A stretch of 64,000 nucleotides of DNA from an uncultured Acetatifactor sp. (lineage in GTDB: Bacteria; Bacillota; Clostridia; Lachnospirales; Lachnospiraceae). The notes under the pieces were generated by a model, which had not been told where the DNA came from, made no database searches, and worked only from the letters and a program-made list of their open reading frames with translations. The position numbers and the translations under genes were made by a program. Below, one piece after another: positions 53,476-61,862 of this stretch (the first letter of the stretch is position 1; each line of letters begins with the position of its first letter). Where the stretch lies: positions 19,142 to 83,141 of the forward strand of contig CAJULV010000001.1 of NCBI GenBank assembly GCA_910587555.1. The letters run 5' to 3'.

Positions 53476-54741
53476 ATGGCTCTGAGTAAAAAGCCCGTCA
53501 CGGGCATGAGGGATATTCTGCCGGGGGAGATGCAGGTTCGGGATTACGTAATCGGCGTGATCAAGGAAACCTACGGCAGGTTCGGCTTTACCTCCATAGA
53601 GACCCCCTGTATGGAGAATATTGCCAATTTATCAAATAAACAGGGCGGGGAAAACGAAAAACTGATCTTCAAGGTGCTGAAGCGGGGCGAGAAACTGAAT
53701 GTAGCCCAGGCACAGGAGGAAGGGGATGTGGTTGATTTCGGAATGCGCTATGACCTGACCGTGCCCCTGGTGCGCTATTATTCCAACAATGCGGCTCAGC
53801 TTCCCGCCCCGTTTAAGGCACTGCAGATGGGCAATGTGTGGAGGGCGGACAGGCCTCAGAGAGGGCGGTACCGCCAGTTTATGCAGTGCGATATCGACAT
53901 ATTTGGGGAGGAATCCAACCTGGCGGAAATCGAGCTGATCCTGGCAACCACCACCACTTTGGGAAAGCTTGGCTTCCAGGGCTTTGAAATCCGCATCAAC
54001 GACAGGCAGCTTCTCAAGGCCATGGCTTCCAGCAGCGGTTTTTCGGAAGAGGACTACGACAGTGTCTTCATCACCCTTGACAAGATGGACAAAATCGGCA
54101 TGGACGGTGTGAAGGCGGAGCTTCTGGAGAATGGTTTTGCCCCGGATATTGCAGAGCGTTATCTGGAATTGTACAGGGGGCTGGAACAGGCCGAAAACGG
54201 TCTGGACTACCTGCGGGAGAAGCTGGGAGAAAATCTGGAATCGTCGGTGACGGAAGGGCTGCGGGAAATTATCGAGAGCGTGAATGCCGCGAAGGCGGCG
54301 GATTTCCGGATAGTGTTTGACCCTACGCTGGTGAGGGGGATGTCCTATTATACAGGACCGATTTTTGAGATTGTCATGCCGGGCCTTGGCATCAGCTGCG
54401 GCGGGGGCGGCAGATATGACAAAATGGTGGGGAAATTCACAGGAAAGGACGTGCCGGCATGCGGCTTTTCCATCGGGTTTGAGCGGATTATCCTGCTTTT
54501 GACGGAGAGTGGTTTCCGGATTCCGAATGCGCCGAAGCGGATAGCGTACCTGGTGGAGAAGGGCGTGGAGGGCCAGGCTATGGCAGATGTGATCGCAAAG
54601 GCCCAGGCTGCCCGGGAGGAGGGTGTGCAGGTTCTGGTGGCACGCATGAATAAAAACAAAAAATTCCAGAAGGAGCAGCTGACGGCGGAAGGGTACGAGG
54701 CGTTCGTGGAATTTTACAGGGAAGCGCTGAAAAACGGATGA
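53476..54741 (+). CDS. hisS: Histidyl-tRNA synthetase
   Basis: The product has 421 residues. It charges tRNA-His with histidine, class II type. The sequence has GMRDILPGE near the N terminus, motif 2 NVWRADRPQRGRYRQFMQCD, the histidine-binding blocks VRGMSYYTGPIFE and SCGGGGRYDKM, motif 3 CGFSIGFERI, and a C-terminal anticodon-binding domain. The ATG at 53476 follows GAGAGGACATT. The aspS gene follows after 76 bp, the common hisS-aspS order of Firmicutes. No T-box leader was found upstream. Confidence 0.97.
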   Translation: MALSKKPVTGMRDILPGEMQVRDYVIGVIKETYGRFGFTSIETPCMENIANLSNKQGGENEKLIFKVLKRGEKLNVAQAQEEGDVVDFGMRYDLTVPLVRYYSNNAAQLPAPFKALQMGNVWRADRPQRGRYRQFMQCDIDIFGEESNLAEIELILATTTTLGKLGFQGFEIRINDRQLLKAMASSSGFSEEDYDSVFITLDKMDKIGMDGVKAELLENGFAPDIAERYLELYRGLEQAENGLDYLREKLGENLESSVTEGLREIIESVNAAKAADFRIVFDPTLVRGMSYYTGPIFEIVMPGLGISCGGGGRYDKMVGKFTGKDVPACGFSIGFERIILLLTESGFRIPNAPKRIAYLVEKGVEGQAMADVIAKAQAAREEGVQVLVARMNKNKKFQKEQLTAEGYEAFVEFYREALKNG

Positions 54742-54817
54742 AAACAGACGGCATGGATACCAATATAAAACAGAAAAAGAATGTCCCCTGTGGAGGGACA
54801 GAAATCGAGGAAACAAA

Positions 54818-56599
54818 ATGGCAGAGTCAATGAAAGGATTAAAGAGGACACATCGCTGCGGGGAGCTTTCCGCGGCAAATATCGGGGAGAAGGTCACCGT
54901 CATGGGATGGGTGCAGAAGCAGCGGAACAAGGGCGGCATTATCTTCGTGGACCTTCGGGACAGGGCAGGCATCCTGCAGATTATTTTTGAGGAGACCGAT
55001 TGCGGGGCGGAGCATTTCGCCAAGGCGGAGAAGCTGCGCAGCGAATTCGTGGCGGCGGTCACGGGCAGGGTGGAGAAACGCGCCGGGGCAGTGAACGAGA
55101 ACCTGGCTACCGGCGAGATTGAAGTCCGGGCGGAGAGCCTGAGGATCCTGTCCGAGGCGGAGACGCCTCCTTTTCCGATCGAGGAAAATTCTCGGACAAA
55201 AGAAGAGCTAAGGTTGAAATATCGTTATCTCGACCTGAGAAGGCCTGATCTGCAGAGAAATCTGATGCTGCGAAGCCAGATGACGGCGGCGGTACACACA
55301 TTTTTGAAGGAAGAGGGATTCCTGGAGGTGGAGACGCCGATTTTGAATAAATCCACCCCGGAGGGGGCCAGGGATTACCTGGTGCCCAGCCGTATTCACC
55401 AGGGATGCTTTTATGCGCTGCCCCAGTCGCCTCAGATTTTCAAGCAGCTGCTGATGTGTTCGGGATATGACAGGTACTTCCAGATTGCCAAGTGCTTCCG
55501 GGACGAGGACTTGAGGGCGGACAGGCAGCCGGAATTTACCCAGATTGACCTGGAGATGTCCTTTGTGGATATGGAAGACGTGCTTGACGTCACCGAGCGG
55601 ATGGTGGCAAAAGTCTGTAAGGAGACAGTGGGGCTGGAGGTGTCCCTTCCCCTGAAGAGGATGACCTGGGACGAAGCAATGAACCGCTTCGGCTCCGATA
55701 AGCCGGATACCCGCTTCGGCATGGAGCTTACGGATGTGTCCGAGACGGTGAAGGGCTGCGGCTTCGGCGTGTTTACCGGTGCGCTGGAAGCCGGCGGCAG
55801 TGTGCGGGGCATCAATGTGAAGGGACAGGCGGAGATGCCCAGGAAGAAGATTGACGCGCTGGTGGAGTTTGCAAAGGGGTACGGTGTAAAGGGGCTGGCT
55901 TATCTGGCGGTGCTGCCGGACGGAAGCTACAAGTCTTCCTTTGCAAAGTTTATGACGGAGGAAGAACTGAAAGCCCTGGTGACGGCCATGGGCGGAGAGC
56001 CGGGGGACCTGCTTCTCTTCGCGGCGGATAAGTTGAAACTGGTGTGGTCCGTGCTGGGGGCGCTGCGGGTGGAGCTGGCAAAACAGCTTGGGCTTGTGGA
56101 TGACAACCAGTACAATTTCCTGTGGGTGACGGAGTTCCCGCAGTTCGAGTGGAGCGACGAGGAAGAACGGTATATGGCGATGCATCATCCCTTTACCATG
56201 CCCATGGAGGAGGATTTGGAGATTCTGGAGACCGACCCGGGTAAGGTGCGGGCAAAAGCCTACGATATTGTAGTCAACGGTATGGAGCTGGGAGGCGGCA
56301 GTGTCAGAATTTTCCAGAGCGATATCCAGGAGAGGATGTTTGAAGCCCTTGGATTTACGAAGGAGAAGGCTCATGAGCAGTTCGGATTCCTTCTGGATGC
56401 CTTTCAATACGGTGTTCCGCCTCATGCAGGGCTGGCCATCGGGCTGGAGCGTTTTGTGATGCTTCTGGCGCAGACGGACAATATACGCGACGTTATCGCC
56501 TTTCCGAAGATTAAGGATGCTTCCTGCCTGATGTCCGATGCGCCGGGCAAAGTGGAGGAGAAGCAGCTGGAAGAGCTGCACCTGCAGGTGACGGAATAG
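54818..56599 (+). CDS. aspS: Aspartyl-tRNA synthetase, bacterial type
   Basis: The product has 593 residues. The order is N-terminal OB anticodon-binding fold (THRCGELSAANIGEKVTVMG), class II core with motif 2 FRDEDLRADRQPEFTQIDLE, the bacterial GAD insertion in the middle (about 290-420), and motif 3 GLAIGLERFVMLL. The GAD domain shows the bacterial form rather than the archaeal type. The ATG follows GAGG. A small hairpin (GTCCC to GGGAC, 54783-54799) lies in the gap to hisS. The stop TAG directly touches the start of the next gene. Confidence 0.97.
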   Translation: MAESMKGLKRTHRCGELSAANIGEKVTVMGWVQKQRNKGGIIFVDLRDRAGILQIIFEETDCGAEHFAKAEKLRSEFVAAVTGRVEKRAGAVNENLATGEIEVRAESLRILSEAETPPFPIEENSRTKEELRLKYRYLDLRRPDLQRNLMLRSQMTAAVHTFLKEEGFLEVETPILNKSTPEGARDYLVPSRIHQGCFYALPQSPQIFKQLLMCSGYDRYFQIAKCFRDEDLRADRQPEFTQIDLEMSFVDMEDVLDVTERMVAKVCKETVGLEVSLPLKRMTWDEAMNRFGSDKPDTRFGMELTDVSETVKGCGFGVFTGALEAGGSVRGINVKGQAEMPRKKIDALVEFAKGYGVKGLAYLAVLPDGSYKSSFAKFMTEEELKALVTAMGGEPGDLLLFAADKLKLVWSVLGALRVELAKQLGLVDDNQYNFLWVTEFPQFEWSDEEERYMAMHHPFTMPMEEDLEILETDPGKVRAKAYDIVVNGMELGGGSVRIFQSDIQERMFEALGFTKEKAHEQFGFLLDAFQYGVPPHAGLAIGLERFVMLLAQTDNIRDVIAFPKIKDASCLMSDAPGKVEEKQLEELHLQVTE

Positions 56600-57430
56600 A
56601 TGGCATACATTGCAAAATATCTTCTGTCCATAGAAGAATTCATGGATACGGAAAAAGGAGAAGCCCTCATGGAGAGGGCTTTTCTGCGTGTGGATGAAGC
56701 CCGCAGGGAGAAGGCAGGGCGCATGAAGACACCTGCCGGGCGGGCAGCCTGTCTGGGGGCAGGGCTTCTGCTGCGGTATGCGGTGGCGGAGGCGCTTCGG
56801 GACGGGGGAGGGGGAGATCCGGGCGGTTTTGGGGAAGGCAATGCAGGCGGGTTTTGCGGCAGGCAAAGGCCTTATTCTGTCACGGAACTCCTTGACTGCG
56901 GCAAAGAGATTCCGAATAGAGAAATTGCTTACAGATACGGGGAGCAGGGCAAACCCTATTTTGCGAATCTGCCCTTTTATTTCAGCCTGTCCCATTCCGG
57001 CAGTTATGTACTCTGCGGTTTGTCCATGGAGGAAATCGGAGCGGATATTCAGCAGCACTGCGGAAGGGATGTGGGGAAGCTGGCGCGGCGCTTTTATTCG
57101 AGACGGGAGGCTGCAGTCCTGGAGCAGGCAGGAGCGGAGCAGGAAAAGCAGTTTTATAGGCTGTGGACCAGGAAAGAAGCCTATGGCAAATTGACGGGGA
57201 AGGGAATTGGGGCAGCGCTGGGGGTGGATCTGCTCCCGGAGGTCAGTCCGGCGGCGGAAGCTGTAGCGGAAATGTCATTCCTGCCGGAGGGCAGATGCCT
57301 GGTTTGGGAGGAATACGGCGTCTCGGAGGACTACAGTATTGCTTTCTGCCAATACACGGCTCCTATTTCTCATAATCAGCCAGGAACGGGTCACCAATAT
57401 CCAGCCGGACAGGCGGCCTGGGAGCGGTAA
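56600..57430 (+). CDS. 4'-phosphopantetheinyl transferase, Sfp type
   Basis: The product has 276 residues. Such enzymes move the phosphopantetheine arm of CoA onto carrier proteins. Visible are the family block LSHSGSYVLCGLS, the magnesium-binding Asp in IGADIQQH and the C-terminal WTRKEAYGKLTGKGI with the catalytic Lys and Glu. The first 100 residues contain a Gly-rich stretch (GGGGDPGGFGEGNAGGF) that is unusual. The start ATG lies directly after the aspS stop, so translation is probably coupled. No carrier protein or synthase gene is in the window. Its 3' end overlaps the minus-strand gene at 57363. Confidence 0.88.
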   Translation: MAYIAKYLLSIEEFMDTEKGEALMERAFLRVDEARREKAGRMKTPAGRAACLGAGLLLRYAVAEALRDGGGGDPGGFGEGNAGGFCGRQRPYSVTELLDCGKEIPNREIAYRYGEQGKPYFANLPFYFSLSHSGSYVLCGLSMEEIGADIQQHCGRDVGKLARRFYSRREAAVLEQAGAEQEKQFYRLWTRKEAYGKLTGKGIGAALGVDLLPEVSPAAEAVAEMSFLPEGRCLVWEEYGVSEDYSIAFCQYTAPISHNQPGTGHQYPAGQAAWER

Positions 57431-57662
57431 CGGAATCCACAGCAGGGGGAGTTGGTGCGGAACTGCCGCATATGCCCTGGCCGGCAGGCAGCGGGCAGAC
57501 GGACCCGAATTGTTTTCCGAACTGCAGGTTTGCCTGAATCAGGTTATACTGCAGCAGGATTTTTAACGTCTGGGAAAGGCATTCCGGGGTATTGCAGTTG
57601 ACCTCGCAGATGTCCTTCAGGGAATGTGACAGATTCAAAATGTCCAGGGATGTGATAGCCAT
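57363..57662 (-). CDS. Small protein of unknown function
   Basis: The product has 99 residues from the ATG ending at 57662, which follows GGAGG by 6 nt. The N-terminal half is helical with a Cys pair (DICEVNCNTPECLSQTLKIL); the C-terminal half is Pro/Ala-rich and looks disordered. No signal peptide is present. It overlaps the last 68 bp of the PPTase gene on the other strand. I do not recognise a family. A TATAAT box lies upstream (minus strand, about 57690) but the -35 region is poor. The good ribosome site and structured first half make a real gene likely. Confidence 0.6.
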   Translation of the reverse strand: MAITSLDILNLSHSLKDICEVNCNTPECLSQTLKILLQYNLIQANLQFGKQFGSVCPLPAGQGICGSSAPTPPAVDSVTAPRPPVRLDIGDPFLADYEK

Positions 57663-57795
57663 GGCGGCCTCCGGCAGTGGGGATTCTCTTTTATTATATG
57701 CTGTCACAGTGCAGAGGTTACGGTTTAAACAAAAATTCAATCTGAATGGAAACATAAAAATTTCCGGTTATCCTGTTCTATTCAGGAGGTTTCGG

Positions 57796-57804
57796 TGATA
57801 TAAT
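57796..57804 (+). promoter_or_regulatory. Extended -10 promoter of the small secreted protein
   Basis: TGATATAAT is an exact extended -10 element, 70 bp before the start codon; the -35 region is poor, as expected for extended -10 promoters. Confidence 0.6.
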
Positions 57805-57873
57805 CACAACCACAGGACGCAATGGTGCAGAGATGTGTCCTGCATGAAGTTTATTACAAAGGAGACATATATA

Positions 57874-58107
57874 ATGGGAATGAAGTTTAGAAACAGAATG
57901 AAAAAGATTCTGACAGAGGCGCTGGTGGCAGGTCTGCTCCTGGTGCCGGCAGCACTGCCTTACACAGGGGCTGCGGAGGGAAGTCTGCCGGCAGAGGGGA
58001 CGGTTGGGAATGAGCACCCTGGAAATGGCAATGAGGGCGAGGATGAAGGGATTATGCCCTGTGGGGATTTGATGGACGAAGAAGAAAATATGATCATTTA
58101 TGAATGA
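57874..58107 (+). CDS. Small secreted protein or pro-peptide
   Basis: The product has 77 residues. It begins with a basic N terminus and a hydrophobic signal (MKKILTEALVAGLLLVPAAL), probable cleavage near YTGAAEG. The remainder is short, acidic and Gly-rich (GNEGEDEGIMPCGDLMDE) and ends NMIIYE. AAAGGAG lies 9 nt before the ATG. It is convergent with the 636-residue XRE/TPR-type regulator, 26 bp between stops. Small secreted pro-peptides encoded next to such regulators are often their signalling peptides (RRNPP systems), but this arrangement is only suggestive. A structural or envelope role is equally possible. Confidence 0.65.
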   Translation: MGMKFRNRMKKILTEALVAGLLLVPAALPYTGAAEGSLPAEGTVGNEHPGNGNEGEDEGIMPCGDLMDEEENMIIYE

Positions 58108-58133
58108 AAAACCTAATCCGCCAGTTATGCTGG

Positions 58134-60044
58134 CTAATATTTCAATTCAATGGTGAAATCATCAGAAAGGTATTGTTTTAAGGCAGAAGCGTTTGTGGAG
58201 CGTTCTGTTAATATACTGATAGCATATGCCTGTATTGCAGTCATATGTGTTTCTTCGAAGCGGGAGCTTTCTCCCAGAGCCTGACAATAAAAAAACAGGA
58301 ACATGCCGTAGCTGTTAATATGGTATTTCATAATTGAAATATCAAAGGAACCGGGGAGCGCAACGGTTTCCTGATAGAATTTTAACATGTACAGGCTACG
58401 GCTGTACATATATCCGGTGACAGGCAGAAATTTAGACTGCATCAGAACATCAGGCCTGGTTTTTTGGACATATGCCAGTATTTGCAGGAAATACAGAGAA
58501 CTTAGATGAGAGTTTTTCGTATGCCTGTATTCGTGGGCAATATTATTGAGGATGGATAATTCCTCGCAAGTCAGTCGGTAACTGCAGATTTGGTGTATGT
58601 CAAAGCCAGGCAGGGTAAGGCTCAGGGCTTTCGTCAGGCGCTGAAGTCTTTCATCAGCGGAATTTGATTGAAAAGCAGTGTTAATAAGATACTTCTGGTA
58701 GTATAAAGTATCGTTTTTGTCAATCAGGTTTTCTATTTTAGTATTGTAATTTTTTTTAAATATTTCTTTTGGCATGGTTCGATGATGTGTCGCTTTAAAA
58801 TACGAATCATAAAATTCAGCATCCTTCCGATTTCCCCAATAAGGAAAAATTTTACCGGATTGCCCCAATCGCTCAAGCAACGCAGCTACAAGAGCGACAT
58901 CCGGCTGCAACATATTATTCTCTATTTTGGAAAGCTTGGATTTACTGCACAATCCATGGCAGAGAACCTGTTGGCTGACCTTCTGTTCCAGACGCAGGTC
59001 CTGTATCAGATTGCCCAGAGTATAGGGGCTATCTGTAGTCGCTTCATAGAGCCCATCGGTTACCTGGACAGATTCCTGAAAGCTTTTCGACGGATAATGA
59101 ATCAGGGGAAGAGTTGGAAACTCTTTCATACTGCCTGTAATCCGGTAATCGGTTTTTGTCATGAGAAATTCTCGGCAAAGTGTGGCGTAACAGCTCTCGA
59201 TTGCCTGGGCAGAATAAAAAGCTGCCTTAATATGAGTGTCTGCCTGGCTGTAATTCTTCAAATACTGGCAGCATAATCCGGTGAGGAATGTCAGTTCAAT
59301 TAACGGAGCATCATAGGTATTTACAGCAGATTTTTTACGGTTGAAGTCAGCCAGTTCCAATGCAGTTCCATAATCCCCGGTGCCAATCAGATATTTGACA
59401 TAAACAATGGAAGTGTCTACCTGCATTCGCTCCTTTTCGACGAGAGCAAAAGTGCTGCCTGTCAGGCAGTGATCCAGTTGTTCGCAGATTTTGCGGCAAA
59501 GTGACGGCATATTGATATAAAGTGCTTCCTGGGCAATGCATGTCAGAAGCTGGATTTCATTCTGGGACAGAAGGCATTCAGGGAAATCTGCAAGGTCAAT
59601 ACCCGGTCTGGTTATATGCAGCGCGTCCAGAAGGGTATCGTAATTTAGCTGGTGGGAGCAGCATCCGGACAGGAACTGAAGCCTGCAGTGGAGCAACAGC
59701 CATTCCTGGTAATACAGCCTGTTGTCAGCCCAATTTTTTTGTTCCAGTTTGTCAAGTTTGGCGTAGGCGGCCTGCAGCTGCCAGGTGTCAAGATAGAGAC
59801 GGACGCGCTTCAGCTCATAGAAGCATTCAACCCCATCCCGGCTGTTGAAGACAGGAAAACGCCCGTACTGTGCCCCGGCACGAGCCATCAATGCCTGAAA
59901 GGTGACATGGCTGACATTTGCCGTTCCGGTTTCAATGCGGGAGAGCGCCTGGGGAGTACAGATACCTTCGCAGAGCTGTTCCTGAGTAAGTCCTGCTTTT
60001 ATCCGGGCTTCTCTGACGAGCAGGTTGGCGTTATGTATTGGCAT
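58134..60044 (-). CDS. Transcriptional regulator with two XRE domains and helical repeats (RRNPP-like)
   Basis: The product has 636 residues. Residues 7-62 are an XRE helix-turn-helix (LLVREARIKAGLTQEQLCEG, TPQALSRIETGTANV). A second one lies at about 341-395 (LGNLIQDLRLEQKVSQQVLC, SKSKLSKIENNMLQP). Each is followed by 230-270 helical residues that align loosely: YAKLDKLEQKNWADNRLYYQ against YNTKIENLIDKNDTLYYQKY. The protein is thus a tandem duplication of a PlcR/Rgg-like peptide-sensing regulator. These normally bind an imported peptide with their TPR part. The ATG follows AAGGAG. It is divergent from the peptide-maturase operon at 60315 and its probable controller. The promoter is at 60112-60140. 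Confidence 0.85.
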   Translation of the reverse strand: MPIHNANLLVREARIKAGLTQEQLCEGICTPQALSRIETGTANVSHVTFQALMARAGAQYGRFPVFNSRDGVECFYELKRVRLYLDTWQLQAAYAKLDKLEQKNWADNRLYYQEWLLLHCRLQFLSGCCSHQLNYDTLLDALHITRPGIDLADFPECLLSQNEIQLLTCIAQEALYINMPSLCRKICEQLDHCLTGSTFALVEKERMQVDTSIVYVKYLIGTGDYGTALELADFNRKKSAVNTYDAPLIELTFLTGLCCQYLKNYSQADTHIKAAFYSAQAIESCYATLCREFLMTKTDYRITGSMKEFPTLPLIHYPSKSFQESVQVTDGLYEATTDSPYTLGNLIQDLRLEQKVSQQVLCHGLCSKSKLSKIENNMLQPDVALVAALLERLGQSGKIFPYWGNRKDAEFYDSYFKATHHRTMPKEIFKKNYNTKIENLIDKNDTLYYQKYLINTAFQSNSADERLQRLTKALSLTLPGFDIHQICSYRLTCEELSILNNIAHEYRHTKNSHLSSLYFLQILAYVQKTRPDVLMQSKFLPVTGYMYSRSLYMLKFYQETVALPGSFDISIMKYHINSYGMFLFFYCQALGESSRFEETHMTAIQAYAISILTERSTNASALKQYLSDDFTIELKY

Positions 60045-60111
60045 GGGGAGTTTCTCCTTGGTATGTTTTAGGTTTCAGGAATAATTAAGTAAGATTTATT
60101 ATCTGTAATTA

Positions 60112-60140
60112 ATTATATTATGGCAAAGTACAAAATGCAA
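60112..60140 (-). promoter_or_regulatory. Promoter of the double-XRE regulator
   Basis: On the minus strand TTGCAT (60140-60135) and TATAAT (60117-60112) with exact 17-bp spacing. Confidence 0.8.
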
Positions 60141-60206
60141 GGATTTAACTTAAATGGAAATAAAAAAAATTCGGTTCAGTTAGTGGGAAAGGGAAGGGGG
60201 GAGTAC

Positions 60207-60212
60207 TATAAT
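60207..60212 (+). promoter_or_regulatory. Likely activator-dependent -10 box of the peptide operon
   Basis: TATAAT at 60207-60212 has no -35 box at the right distance (the region is G-rich), which suggests the need for an activator. A 7-bp inverted repeat, GTTGCAC (60228-60234) and GTGCAAC (60271-60277), lies in the 5' leader. Confidence 0.55.
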
Positions 60213-60314
60213 ATATTTAGTTTCAAGGTTGCACACGCATGTTGCATATCAGCAGCGTTACATGGGAATGGTGCAACGTTTGGAACAGAATAAACAGAGA
60301 GAGGAGAAGCGAAG

Positions 60315-60428
60315 ATGAAAGTAATCAGAAAACCTCTTGAGAAGAAGGACATTATCCATTCACGGACTGACAATTGCTGTAATGGTGCTGGCAGCGGTAA
60401 GCCCAATCCGGACGGCGGTCCTACATAA
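60315..60428 (+). CDS. Candidate RiPP precursor peptide (37 residues)
   Basis: The gene encodes 37 residues and follows GAGGAG by 8 nt. The first part, MKVIRKPLEKKDIIHSRT, is basic and resembles a leader. The last part holds an adjacent Cys pair at 21-22 and a Gly/Pro/Asn-rich end (DNCCNGAGSGKPNPDGGPT). There is no signal peptide and no double-glycine processing site. Directly downstream are a radical SAM/SPASM enzyme and an ABC exporter, and upstream a divergent peptide-type regulator. This is the layout of radical-SAM-modified peptides, where the enzyme links Cys sulfur or carbon side chains. I do not recognise the precursor family. The gene is too short for most automatic gene callers. Confidence 0.8.
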   Translation: MKVIRKPLEKKDIIHSRTDNCCNGAGSGKPNPDGGPT

Positions 60429-60441
60429 AGTTTTTACTTGC

Positions 60442-60472
60442 AATCACGGCAGTTTCTGGAACTGCCGTGATT
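60442..60472 (+). terminator. Hairpin between precursor and maturase genes
   Basis: AATCACGGCAGTT (60442-60454) pairs perfectly with AACTGCCGTGATT (60460-60472) around a 5-nt loop. It lies 14 bp after the precursor stop and is followed by TATAAATT, a poor T run. It probably acts as a partial terminator or stabilising element, giving more precursor than enzyme. Confidence 0.8.
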
Positions 60473-60498
60473 TATAAATTATGAACTGGAGGATACTT

Positions 60499-61767
60499 GT
60501 GAAAAAATCTAAATATAATTATCTGGTATCACGGAAAGAAAATCAGTCATTACTGTTCAACACACGGAATCATGCGCTTATTGAGGTGGATGATGACACT
60601 TTGAAAAAATATAACAATGGCACATTGGACTCTGAAATAGTGGAAGCCATGTCTGAGCTTGGCTTCTTAATAGAAAATGATGTGGATGAACTGAAAGAAA
60701 TGCAGGAGGATTATGAAAAATTCTGTGTAGACCATTCTCGTCTGGAATTGACTGTTATGACAACGGAGCGATGCAATTTTCGTTGCCCATACTGCTATCA
60801 GAACCATGAGGCAAAAGATATGACACTTGAAAAGGCACAAACTTTGTGCAAATTTTTGAAGGAAATCTATAAGAATGAAACGCATACGGTAGATTTGAGT
60901 TGGTTTGGCGGCGAACCGCTGCTGAACCCGGAACCAATTTTCCTTGTGGAGAAGCTATTACGGGAATGGAATTTCGGCGGCTATTCACACATAACGACAA
61001 ATGGCTATTTGCTGACGGATGAAATGTTGGAGCGGTTTCGAAAGGAAACCAGGATAGATTCTCTGCAGATAACACTGGATGGCACAACGGAACAGCATAA
61101 TGCTACCAGACGGCATGTATCCGGAAAGCCTACATATGAAGTGATTTGCAAAAATATACAAAATGCTGTGGCAAAAGGTTTTTATGTGACAATAAGGCTG
61201 AATTTGAATAAGGAAAATGAAAATATAGATCCTTTCCTGAAGGAATTGGAGCAGCTTCGCTTAGATAGAACCAGATACGAAATCCATATTACGAATGCTC
61301 ACAATTTTGAATATTCAGAAAAACTGAAGAATTTTTATTATGATACTCCAGAAGAGTTCAGCGAGGCCTACACAAAGGTACAGGATTCCCTAATCAGAGC
61401 AAATTATCGATTTCAAAAGAACTGGACAAAAGATACAGGATGCAGTTTCGAACGTGATAATGTATTTTTGGTAAGTTGTGACTTGAATCTTTATTTGTGC
61501 ACATCCTGTGAATTGTCAGAATATTTTAAACAGGGATATATCGGAATCGACGGCAGTCTATATTTGAATGAAAATTATAGAAAAAGAAGAGAACTGTCAG
61601 TGTTTAAGGAGGAAGAATGCAGAGAGTGCATTGTTTTGCCCATGTGTATGGGGGCATGTACCTATTGCAGGATAAAGGGAGCAAGGAATTGTATTCCTGA
61701 AAAATATTTTCTTGATAAGTATGTAGAGAGATTATATGAGGAGGAAAAGGGGGTTCACAATTTTTGA
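60499..61767 (+). CDS. Radical SAM/SPASM peptide maturase
   Basis: The product has 422 residues from the GTG at 60499, which follows GGAGG by 6 nt; the ATG at 60481 has no ribosome site. Residues 1-85 form a leader-binding-type N terminus. The radical SAM cluster motif is C92-x3-C96-x2-C99 (TERCNFRCPYCYQ), followed by WFGGEPLL and the TTNGYLL and ITLDG blocks. The C-terminal SPASM domain has C374-x2-C377-x5-C383-x3-C387 (CRECIVLPMCMGAC) for auxiliary iron-sulfur clusters. Such enzymes install thioether or carbon-carbon links in peptides. It is the maturase for the precursor at 60315. The codons are more A/T-rich than those of the flanking housekeeping genes. Confidence 0.9.
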   Translation: MKKSKYNYLVSRKENQSLLFNTRNHALIEVDDDTLKKYNNGTLDSEIVEAMSELGFLIENDVDELKEMQEDYEKFCVDHSRLELTVMTTERCNFRCPYCYQNHEAKDMTLEKAQTLCKFLKEIYKNETHTVDLSWFGGEPLLNPEPIFLVEKLLREWNFGGYSHITTNGYLLTDEMLERFRKETRIDSLQITLDGTTEQHNATRRHVSGKPTYEVICKNIQNAVAKGFYVTIRLNLNKENENIDPFLKELEQLRLDRTRYEIHITNAHNFEYSEKLKNFYYDTPEEFSEAYTKVQDSLIRANYRFQKNWTKDTGCSFERDNVFLVSCDLNLYLCTSCELSEYFKQGYIGIDGSLYLNENYRKRRELSVFKEEECRECIVLPMCMGACTYCRIKGARNCIPEKYFLDKYVERLYEEEKGVHNF

Positions 61768-61796
61768 TGATGTTTTTGAACTCAAGCACTGCTTTA

Positions 61797-61825
61797 TTGC
61801 CTTTTCCTGGATATGATGCTATACT
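61797..61825 (+). promoter_or_regulatory. Promoter before the exporter of the peptide cluster
   Basis: TTGCCT (61797-61802) and TATACT (61820-61825) with 17-bp spacing, 38 bp before the exporter start. The exporter may therefore be expressed without the maturase operon. Confidence 0.68.
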
Positions 61826-61862
61826 GAAATACAAAGATTTACAGTGAAGAGGAGACTGAATT

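Noticed and set aside
55208..57058. 616-codon minus-strand open frame over aspS and the PPTase
   Set aside because: It is antisense to two intact genes and rich in His/Pro/Arg/Gln, typical of the mirror frame of GC-rich coding DNA.
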